Part shown: one piece after another, positions 1-6,103 of the stretch
Numbering within the stretch: position 1 is the stretch's first letter
How the letters are laid out: each line of letters begins with the position of its first letter
Origin: Alphaproteobacteria bacterium
Lineage (GTDB): Bacteria > Pseudomonadota > Alphaproteobacteria > Sphingomonadales > Emcibacteraceae
Reading direction: 5' to 3'
Assembly: GCA_002401545.1 (NCBI GenBank)
Contig: NVTJ01000077.1
Coordinates: forward strand, 2,913 to 11,374
DNA length: 8,462 nt
Program-made: the position numbers and the translations under genes
The notes under the pieces: model-generated
Told to the model about the DNA's origin: nothing
The model's input: only the letters and a program-made list of their open reading frames with translations
Database searches by the model: none

Positions 1-516
1 CTTTACAGCTTCGGCTCCAACAGCAATTGGCTAAAACAAACAAGTGCGGGCATTACCCTGGTTTGTGATCTCGATCGCCATGACAAGAACCCTGTGGTCG
101 CTGATATGTTGCAGAATTTTTGGAAAACCTATGCCAATGTTACAAACCCGTCCATAGCGACGATGCTTGCCGCCAAAATAATGACTCAATTATTGATCAC
201 TGTTATCCATGAGAAAACATCAACAAAAACAAAATTTGTTCGGAAGAGATTGAAAGCCTTATTATCCGAAAGAACCTTCGAAGGTGTATTTGGTCGCGTT
301 TCCTTTGATAGTGACGGTGAAATGGTGGGCTATGAAACAATTTCGATGTTAAGAGTTATGAAACGGTGGCGAACAACTTCATTCATTGATGCCAGCACTA
401 AAACCGCCGGGTTCAGTGTGATACACATGAATACAAAACATACTATTTCACATACAATTCAATTGGTTGGCGCTATTGCCGGAATTATCAGCCTGATAGT
501 ATTTTTTGTCTCTTGA
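1..516 (+). CDS. C-terminal part of a periplasmic ligand-binding-type protein (Peripla_BP_6/LivK-like) with a C-terminal membrane helix; 5' partial
   Basis: The frame is open from base 1, so the gene starts outside the window; 171 residues are visible, and the GTG at 94 is only an internal valine codon. The pattern F-x-G-V-x-G-x-V-x-F-D-x-x-G-E, followed by a Y-x-x-x-x-x-R-V strand (about residues 94-122), is the end of the second lobe of type 1 periplasmic binding proteins of the branched-chain amino acid (LivK) class. Before it are a region like 'F..Y......P' and a helix rich in A/L/I, as in that fold. After the fold comes a basic linker and a hydrophobic helix of about 18 residues (QLVGAIAGIISLIVFFVS) that ends exactly at the stop. 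Free solute-binding proteins normally lack such a tail, so the domain may be anchored in the inner membrane as a sensor or tethered receptor. The DNA is clearly more AT-rich than its neighbours (bases 181-240 are about 27% GC). Ligand and N-terminal architecture cannot be told from here. Confidence 0.6.
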   Translation, partial: LYSFGSNSNWLKQTSAGITLVCDLDRHDKNPVVADMLQNFWKTYANVTNPSIATMLAAKIMTQLLITVIHEKTSTKTKFVRKRLKALLSERTFEGVFGRVSFDSDGEMVGYETISMLRVMKRWRTTSFIDASTKTAGFSVIHMNTKHTISHTIQLVGAIAGIISLIVFFVS

Positions 517-522
517 CGTCAA
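513..522. promoter_or_regulatory. Perfect palindrome TTGACGTCAA next to a TATAAT hexamer (possible operator/-10)
   Basis: TTGACGTCAA is a perfect 10-base palindrome that overlaps the TGA stop of the upstream gene. One base after it (524-529) is a perfect TATAAT, 15 bases before the hydrolase ATG. I see no acceptable -35 hexamer 16-18 bases upstream of this TATAAT, so a standard sigma-70 promoter is not supported by sequence alone. A promoter using an activator at the palindrome is possible but inferred. AT-rich DNA yields TATAAT by chance fairly often. Confidence 0.25.
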
Positions 523-544
523 TTATAATATGGGAACCGGTCCT

Positions 545-1933
545 ATGAAAATAATCAAAGACAGCATCTCCTTTCCAAATCGTATGCTGAAATCCCCGGT
601 CGGCAGGCTGATTGCCCGGCCGTGGTTTGATTCATGTGTTCTGTATTTCCTCAAAAACTGGTTTTTTCCCCTGTCCCGGCTCTGGGCCGCCGCCCGGGCC
701 GCCGAAGGAAGCGTCGATAAATTTATTGAACAGGTCCCCCTTGCTCCGCCCAGCAAAAAACAACGTCGGCAGATTGCCAAAGCCCTGCATTATTTTGACC
801 GGGCGCGGCTGAAAGCCTTTTCCACGGAACAGCTGTGGCGTGATTATTTTTTTGGTGACAATGAGGTTGCCGGGGAACGACTGCCCATTGTTGAGGAAAT
901 GAGGCTGGATAACCGCACCGCCTATAATATGACCCGCAAACTCTTCATGCCCTTAAAACGGCTGGTCAAAACATCGGTGCGGGTATCGCCGCCAACACCA
1001 GATGAGGTCGCAGCGCGTTATGGGTCGGCGGGCGAAAAGCTGAACGCCCTGTTTGCCCTGCCGGAAAAATTGCCCGAGGTTGAGGTTTCACGTCCCCTGC
1101 CCACCGCACAGGGCTGTAATTACTGGATACGCTTTCCCTCACCATCAACGGAAATGAATGACCTTGTTTATGCCCGCGTGTATGAACCGAAGGGCAGCAA
1201 AAACCCGCCAACCCTTATCTTTGGCCATGGCATCTGTGTGGAATCCGATCATTACCACCAGTTGCTTGATGAAGTTAGCGCCCTTACCCGCATGGGCGTC
1301 CGGGTTATTAAGCCCGAAGCTCCCTGGCATGGCCGGCGGGTTCTTCCCGGTCATTTCGGCGGGGAACAGCTGCTGTCCGCCGTGCCGGTCAGCATGATCG
1401 AATTTATGGCGGCACAGCTTAAGGAATGGGCGACGATTATAAACTGGAGCCGGGGAACAAGCCGTGGCCCTGTCGCCGTTGGCGGCAGCAGCCTTGGGGC
1501 GCAAACCGCCAAATTCATTGCTGTCAGGGCGCAGAGCTGGCCGCAGCATCTCAAACCGCAGGGACTTTTTATTGCCGCCCACTGCGCCCATATTTCCGAA
1601 ACCGCCCTGGAAGGATCGCTGTCCGACATCTGGAATATCGGCGATACCATGAAAGCACGGGGCTGGCACCGGGATCTGGAACAGGTCTGGCTTGACCGGC
1701 TTGACCCCTGGGGAAAGCCCTGTATTGCGGGGCGGAATATTGTCAGCGTAACCGGTATGCGCGACAGCGTGACCCCGGCCGCCTCTGCTCACAGGCAAAT
1801 GGATTTTTGGGATGTCCCGGCGGAAAACCGGTTCATTTACAACCGGGGCCATTTCACCATCCCGCTGGGGATCATCAATAATGCCGCGCCGCTTGAAAAA
1901 CTCGCCGCAATATTACAGAATGAACTGTTATAA
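545..1933 (+). CDS. Alpha/beta hydrolase family protein, 462 aa
   Basis: This is a serine hydrolase of the alpha/beta fold with an N-terminal region of about 185 residues before the core. The core shows the oxyanion segment LIFGHG (H228-G229), a P-x-x-P-W-H-G-R-R loop, the nucleophile elbow G-G-S-S-L-G (GxSxG, catalytic Ser316), an acid in V-T-G-M-R-D (Asp407) and a C-terminal His in N-R-G-H-F (His436), in the canonical Ser-Asp-His order. There is no signal peptide; an aromatic amphipathic stretch near residues 28-53 and a basic KKQRR patch could aid membrane association (inference). The substrate is unknown. Because the next gene is a phospholipid-type acyltransferase, a lipid or acyl ester is the best guess, and some resemblance to ABHD18-like hydrolases is possible but unproven. 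The ATG at 545 has GGGA nine bases upstream; in-frame TTG (506) and ATG (530) starts lie further upstream but lack a ribosome binding site. It heads a run with the next two genes. Confidence 0.85.
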   Translation: MKIIKDSISFPNRMLKSPVGRLIARPWFDSCVLYFLKNWFFPLSRLWAAARAAEGSVDKFIEQVPLAPPSKKQRRQIAKALHYFDRARLKAFSTEQLWRDYFFGDNEVAGERLPIVEEMRLDNRTAYNMTRKLFMPLKRLVKTSVRVSPPTPDEVAARYGSAGEKLNALFALPEKLPEVEVSRPLPTAQGCNYWIRFPSPSTEMNDLVYARVYEPKGSKNPPTLIFGHGICVESDHYHQLLDEVSALTRMGVRVIKPEAPWHGRRVLPGHFGGEQLLSAVPVSMIEFMAAQLKEWATIINWSRGTSRGPVAVGGSSLGAQTAKFIAVRAQSWPQHLKPQGLFIAAHCAHISETALEGSLSDIWNIGDTMKARGWHRDLEQVWLDRLDPWGKPCIAGRNIVSVTGMRDSVTPAASAHRQMDFWDVPAENRFIYNRGHFTIPLGIINNAAPLEKLAAILQNELL

Positions 1934-1939
1934 ATATTC

Positions 1940-1944
1940 AGGAG
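1940..1944 (+). promoter_or_regulatory. Ribosome binding site of the acyltransferase gene
   Basis: AGGAG sits six bases before the ATG at 1951, inside the 17-base gap after the hydrolase stop. This is the strongest Shine-Dalgarno sequence among the three plus-strand operon genes and fixes the acyltransferase start. Confidence 0.75.
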
Positions 1945-1950
1945 CGCGGG

Positions 1951-3360
1951 ATGTCAGAAATAGTGGTATTGAAATTTTGGCAGCTCGCTATCCTGTCATT
2001 GCTTGCCGCCTATGGTCTTTTACAGCTTGTCATCCTGCCCCTGATTCAAAAATTTATTTACCGCCGTTTTCAGGCCACGGAAAGAATTCTTGACGAGGAA
2101 CTGGATTTTGGCCTGCCCAGCTACGCCCTCGCCAACCGAAAACTGTGGATAGACCGCCTGCTCAATGATCCGGTGGTAAAAGACACGATCAAAACCATCA
2201 CCAGTGAAGGTGAAATCCCGGCCCATAAAGTGCTGAAAAACGCCCGGGACTATGCCAATGAAATTGTCCCCTCTTTTAATGCCTTCCTCTATTTCCGGCT
2301 TGGCTACTGGGTGACAAAATTTTCCCTGCGCCTGTTATACTGGGTCAGGGTCGGCTATTATCGGGCGCAGGATTATGACAGGATTTCAAAGAATGACTGT
2401 GTGGTTCTGGTGTCCAACCACCGCTCGAATTTCGACCCTCTGCTGCTCATTCATTTAACCTCGCACCGAGCGCCGATTTCCTATTCCGCTGGCGAATGGG
2501 CGCTGGTATTTCCCTTCCGGCAGCTTTTACACGCCTTTGGTTTTTATATCGTTTCCCGCAACCGCAGCGGTGACCGGCTCTATCACTGTTTATTGCGGCG
2601 GTATGTTTTTCTGGCCACCTCCCAATGTGTGCCTCAGGGTCTTTTCCTTGAAGGCGGCCTGTCCCGTGATGGCCGGATGCGGTCCCTGAAACTGGGCCTG
2701 CTCAATTACCTGGTCAGGGCCAATAATGAAGGCAGTTGCCAGGATATTATTTTTGTGCCGGCGGCGGTGAATTATGACAGAATCCCGGAATTTAAAAGCC
2801 TCATTGCCCATCAGGACAAGGGGTTTAAAAACCGGGGGGGCTTTTATTCCCTATTTTCATTCATCCGCTTCGTCGCCACGATCACCACTTACGTCCTGCC
2901 GCGCCGTCACAAGCCTTTTGGCTATTCCTGCGTTAACTTTGGTACCCCGGTATCTTTCAACAGCTGGCTGAAAGAAAATAATATCAATATCACGGCGCTT
3001 TCCGCATCTGCCCGCCGGGAAGTAATCAGCAAACTCGGCCATGACCTTGCCGGACGGATCAATGATATCATTCCCATTCTGCCGTCTAATATACTGGCCA
3101 GGGTGTTTGAGGAGAGTGCGGAGTCCCCCCTGTCGGAAATAGACCTTAAAGTCAGGGCGACCAGCCTAATAAAAGACCTCGTCAAAAAAGGCAGTGCGGT
3201 ATTCCTGCCAACCAATGATGAAGACTATGCGCTGAGTCAGGGGATTTATATTCTCCTGCGTGAAAAAATCATCCGGCCAACCGGTGACGGACGCTTTGCA
3301 TTGGTTAAAAGCAACCGCAAGCTGCTCGCCTATTATTGCAATACCACCAACAGGTCATGA
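1951..3360 (+). CDS. Glycerol-3-phosphate-type 1-acyltransferase (PlsB/PlsC superfamily), 469 aa
   Basis: It probably transfers an acyl chain to glycerol 3-phosphate or a related phospholipid precursor at the inner membrane. The order of motifs is that of the PlsB/GPAT group: motif I N-H-R-S-N-F-D-P (HX4D, His157 and Asp162), motif II around G-F-Y-I-V-S-R-N-R (197-205), motif III F-L-E-G-G-L-S-R-D-G-R (232-242) and motif IV around I-F-V-P-A-A-V-N-Y (267-275). The E-G-G-x-S-R form of motif III is typical of glycerol-3-phosphate acyltransferases rather than plain PlsC (LPAAT) proteins. A hydrophobic helix at residues 9-34 should anchor the N-terminus. At 469 residues it is much shorter than E. 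coli PlsB (about 800), and it ends just after a L-L-A-Y-Y-C-N-T segment that resembles a YYxNS motif I recall from inside longer GPATs. Substrate preference is uncertain; dihydroxyacetone phosphate or another alcohol acceptor is possible. A run of seven G at 2834-2840 leaves the frame intact. Confidence 0.82.
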   Translation: MSEIVVLKFWQLAILSLLAAYGLLQLVILPLIQKFIYRRFQATERILDEELDFGLPSYALANRKLWIDRLLNDPVVKDTIKTITSEGEIPAHKVLKNARDYANEIVPSFNAFLYFRLGYWVTKFSLRLLYWVRVGYYRAQDYDRISKNDCVVLVSNHRSNFDPLLLIHLTSHRAPISYSAGEWALVFPFRQLLHAFGFYIVSRNRSGDRLYHCLLRRYVFLATSQCVPQGLFLEGGLSRDGRMRSLKLGLLNYLVRANNEGSCQDIIFVPAAVNYDRIPEFKSLIAHQDKGFKNRGGFYSLFSFIRFVATITTYVLPRRHKPFGYSCVNFGTPVSFNSWLKENNINITALSASARREVISKLGHDLAGRINDIIPILPSNILARVFEESAESPLSEIDLKVRATSLIKDLVKKGSAVFLPTNDEDYALSQGIYILLREKIIRPTGDGRFALVKSNRKLLAYYCNTTNRS

Positions 3361-3367
3361 GCTGATT

Positions 3368-6103
3368 ATGGCGGATTCCCTGGTTGATTTCCCAGATCCT
3401 TTTGAGGTTCTGTCCCACCTGTCGGCATTGGTTGTTGGCCCCCATCACGGGACCATCGTGACCCCGGACGGCGAAGTGGAAAATTATGACATCGGCGCCC
3501 TGAAGGAAATTGTTCGAAATCAGGCCTTCCTGATCTGCAATCGGACAATAACATCCCGGCGGCTGGATAATATCCCTTTCAGGGCCTTTGATGTGCTGGA
3601 ACTTTTTGCTTTTGTGCGGCCAGCGGAATTCTGTCTGCCCCTGCCTTTCGGGCTGGAAAAAGCCCTGGGTTTTCAAAATGCCGGCGATGATCAGGAAAAT
3701 GATGCCCTGATCATCCTGCAATCGGCAAACAGACTGTTTCGCGAACTCACGTCACCAGATTACGCCTTTGCCGAAGGGGCCGCAGCCAGCGCAATGCCCA
3801 TGGCCGAAGCGGGCTGGCACTGGGGGCCGCTGATCCTCGGCGCTTTTGGTCTTGAAACAAAATCCGGGGATTATTATATATGGAATCACCTGCCCGAATG
3901 GGAAGATGCCGCGCCTTTGCCTGCGCCCGGCATGGAACCTGTCAGCGCGGCGGAAAGCCTTGAAAGGCTCCATGACCTGCTGGGGCCGAACGCGGAAGAA
4001 CGCCAGAACCAGAAAGACTATGCCGCCCTGACAGCTCAGGCCTTTGCCCCGCCGGAAAATGCCGATGAGCCAAGGTTAATCCTGGCTGAGGCCGGGACCG
4101 GCATCGGCAAAACGCTGGGCTATATTGCCCCGGCAAGCCTGTGGGCTGAGAAAAATGGCGCCCCCGTCTGGCTCGCCACCTATACCAAAAACCTGCAGCG
4201 GCAACTGGATCAGGAGATGGACAAACTCTATCCCGATCCAAAAATAAAAGAAGCCAAAGTGGTCATCCGCAAGGGACGGGAGAATTATCTCTGCCTGCTG
4301 AACCTTCAGGAACTCAGCCTTGGTGCCGCACATCCTCAGGGCCGCATCCTGCTGGGGTTGGTGAACCGCTGGGCGCGTTACAGCCGGGACGGCGATATGA
4401 TCGGCGGTGATTTTCCATCCTGGCTTGCTGAAAATTTTGGCGGCAATCGCCTCAGCCAACTGACCGACCGGCGCGGGGAATGTATCTATTCCGCCTGCGC
4501 CCATTACCGCAGATGCTTCATTGAAAAGGCTCAGCGAAAAGCCCGGACCGCCGACCTTGTTATTGCCAATCACGCGCTGGTCATGACCCAGTCAGCCACC
4601 CGCCGGGGCGAGGCGGGCCTGCCGACCCGTTATGTCTTTGACGAAGGGCATCATCTTTTTGATGCCGCCGACAGCGCCTTTTCCGCCCATCTCACCGGAC
4701 AGGAGGGACGCGAACTGCGGCGCTGGATCAGAGGAGCCGAAGACAGCCGCCGCCGGGGCAAAGGCCTCAAAGGACGGGTTGAAGACCTGATTCATGATGA
4801 CGATGACGCCCGCCGTCTGCTGGAACAGGTAATAACCGCTGCCCGCTGCCTGCCCGCCGATGGCTGGCATGGCCGGATTCAGGACGACAGCCCCTTTGGG
4901 CCGGCAGAAAAATTCCTGGGGTTGGTGCGCCAACAAATTCTTGCCCGCAGTGACGGTTATGAAAAATATCACAGTCTGGAGACCGCCGCAGAGCAGCCCG
5001 GTTCTGACCTGCTGGAGACCGCCCAGGCATACCATGACGCCCTTGCTCAATTATCGCGACCCCTGACAAAGCTGGGCGTCCTGCTGCTGAAAAAACTGGA
5101 TGATGACGCCGCAGAGCTGGACAGCAACATCCGGGCGCGGCTTGAGTCCGTTTCCCGCACCCTGAAACGGCGGGCAGAGACCATTGCTGAGGGCTGGATG
5201 CCCATGCTGATCAGCCTGAAGGGGGAGAAAAATAACCATTTTGTCGACTGGTTTGAACTGGACCGCACGCACGGGCGCGAGACTGATTGCGGCATGTATC
5301 GCCACTGGCTTGACCCCAGCCTGCCTTTTGCGGAAACGGTGTTAAAACCGGCGCACGGGGTTGTCATTACCTCTGCCACCCTGCGCGACCGGACGGACAG
5401 CGACAATCCCGACGTTGAATGGCACGCGGCAGAGGTTCGGACCGGGGCGGCACATATGATCACCCCTGCCCGCCGTCAAAGCCTGAAATCACCGTTTAAT
5501 TATGCCGAACAGAGCCGCATATTCATTGTTAATGACATGAACCGGCGCGACCTTGACCAGCTTGCGGCGGCTTACCGTGAACTTATGATCGCCTCCGGTG
5601 GCGGGGCGCTGGGCATATTCACCGCCATCAGCCGCCTGCGGGCCGTCCACGGGCGACTGGCGGGTCATATGGAACATCATCATATCCCCCTTTACGCCCA
5701 GCATGTGGACCCGATCAATGTGGCCACTTTGATAGATATTTTCCGTCAGGTTGAGAATAGCTGCCTTCTGGGCACGGACGCGGTTCGCGACGGGGTTGAT
5801 GTGCCGGGGCCATCGCTCAGGCTCTGTGTCTTTGACAAGGTGCCGTGGCCGCGCCCGACTATCCTCCATAAAGCCCGGCGGGAAAGATTCGGCAAGCAGA
5901 CCTATGATGATCTGATCACCCGCCTGAGGCTGAAACAGGCTTACGGACGGCTCATCCGCCAGCGAACGGACAAGGGCGTGTTTGTCATGCTCGACGGGGC
6001 GACACCAACCCGTCTGCTCACCGCCTTCCCGGAAGATGTCATTGTTGAACGCATTGGCCTCGCCGAAGCGATCCGTAAAACCAGAGAATTTCTGGCCGGT
6101 TAA
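3368..6103 (+). CDS. DinG/XPD-family ATP-dependent DNA helicase with iron-sulfur cluster, 911 aa
   Basis: This is a superfamily 2 helicase of the Rad3/XPD/DinG class, expected to unwind DNA 5' to 3' in repair or in resolving replication blocks. Visible motifs are Walker A A-G-T-G-I-G-K-T (Lys248); four cysteines C309, C372, C377 and C383 for a 4Fe-4S cluster, with the C-x4-C-x5-C spacing of E. coli DinG; Walker B D-E-G-H (425-428), a variant of DEAH; S-A-T (669-671); motif V G-T-D-A-V-R-D-G-V-D-V; and motif VI Q-A-Y-G-R-L-I-R-Q (857-865), where the arginines contact ATP. About 200 residues precede the helicase core; residues ~15-140 look like a DnaQ-type exonuclease fold without its acidic residues. 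The ATG at 3368 is preferred: it lies 7 bases after the acyltransferase stop with GAG six bases upstream. The longer GTG frame at 3260 would overlap that gene by about 100 bases and adds no recognisable domain. Whether it is the ortholog of E. coli dinG or yoaA is not clear. Confidence 0.93.
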   Translation: MADSLVDFPDPFEVLSHLSALVVGPHHGTIVTPDGEVENYDIGALKEIVRNQAFLICNRTITSRRLDNIPFRAFDVLELFAFVRPAEFCLPLPFGLEKALGFQNAGDDQENDALIILQSANRLFRELTSPDYAFAEGAAASAMPMAEAGWHWGPLILGAFGLETKSGDYYIWNHLPEWEDAAPLPAPGMEPVSAAESLERLHDLLGPNAEERQNQKDYAALTAQAFAPPENADEPRLILAEAGTGIGKTLGYIAPASLWAEKNGAPVWLATYTKNLQRQLDQEMDKLYPDPKIKEAKVVIRKGRENYLCLLNLQELSLGAAHPQGRILLGLVNRWARYSRDGDMIGGDFPSWLAENFGGNRLSQLTDRRGECIYSACAHYRRCFIEKAQRKARTADLVIANHALVMTQSATRRGEAGLPTRYVFDEGHHLFDAADSAFSAHLTGQEGRELRRWIRGAEDSRRRGKGLKGRVEDLIHDDDDARRLLEQVITAARCLPADGWHGRIQDDSPFGPAEKFLGLVRQQILARSDGYEKYHSLETAAEQPGSDLLETAQAYHDALAQLSRPLTKLGVLLLKKLDDDAAELDSNIRARLESVSRTLKRRAETIAEGWMPMLISLKGEKNNHFVDWFELDRTHGRETDCGMYRHWLDPSLPFAETVLKPAHGVVITSATLRDRTDSDNPDVEWHAAEVRTGAAHMITPARRQSLKSPFNYAEQSRIFIVNDMNRRDLDQLAAAYRELMIASGGGALGIFTAISRLRAVHGRLAGHMEHHHIPLYAQHVDPINVATLIDIFRQVENSCLLGTDAVRDGVDVPGPSLRLCVFDKVPWPRPTILHKARRERFGKQTYDDLITRLRLKQAYGRLIRQRTDKGVFVMLDGATPTRLLTAFPEDVIVERIGLAEAIRKTREFLAG

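Noticed and set aside
94..516. GTG 94 as a true start giving a complete 140-residue protein
   Set aside because: The frame is open to base 1 with sequence consistent with the same binding-protein fold, so the gene is cut by the window edge.
506..544. TTG at 506 or ATG at 530 as the hydrolase start
   Set aside because: Neither has a ribosome binding site; the TTG start would also overlap the upstream gene. ATG 545 has GGGA at nine bases.
1145..1852. Long minus-strand open frame (235 codons) inside the hydrolase gene
   Set aside because: It is antisense to a gene with clear catalytic motifs, and its product has the low-complexity look of a shadow frame.
3260..3367. GTG at 3260 as start of the helicase, giving a 947-residue protein
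   Set aside because: The extra 36 residues would overlap the acyltransferase coding region by about 100 bases in another frame and contain no recognisable domain; the ATG at 3368, right after that gene, fits better.
1325..4876. The 12-mer TGGCATGGCCGG at 1325-1336 and again at 4865-4876
   Set aside because: Both copies are in unrelated coding regions and encode W-H-G-R in each; explained by codon preference rather than a repeat element.
4076..5463. Several minus-strand open frames of 84-165 codons inside the helicase gene
   Set aside because: All lie antisense to conserved helicase motifs, have no ribosome binding site context and show no recognisable protein family.
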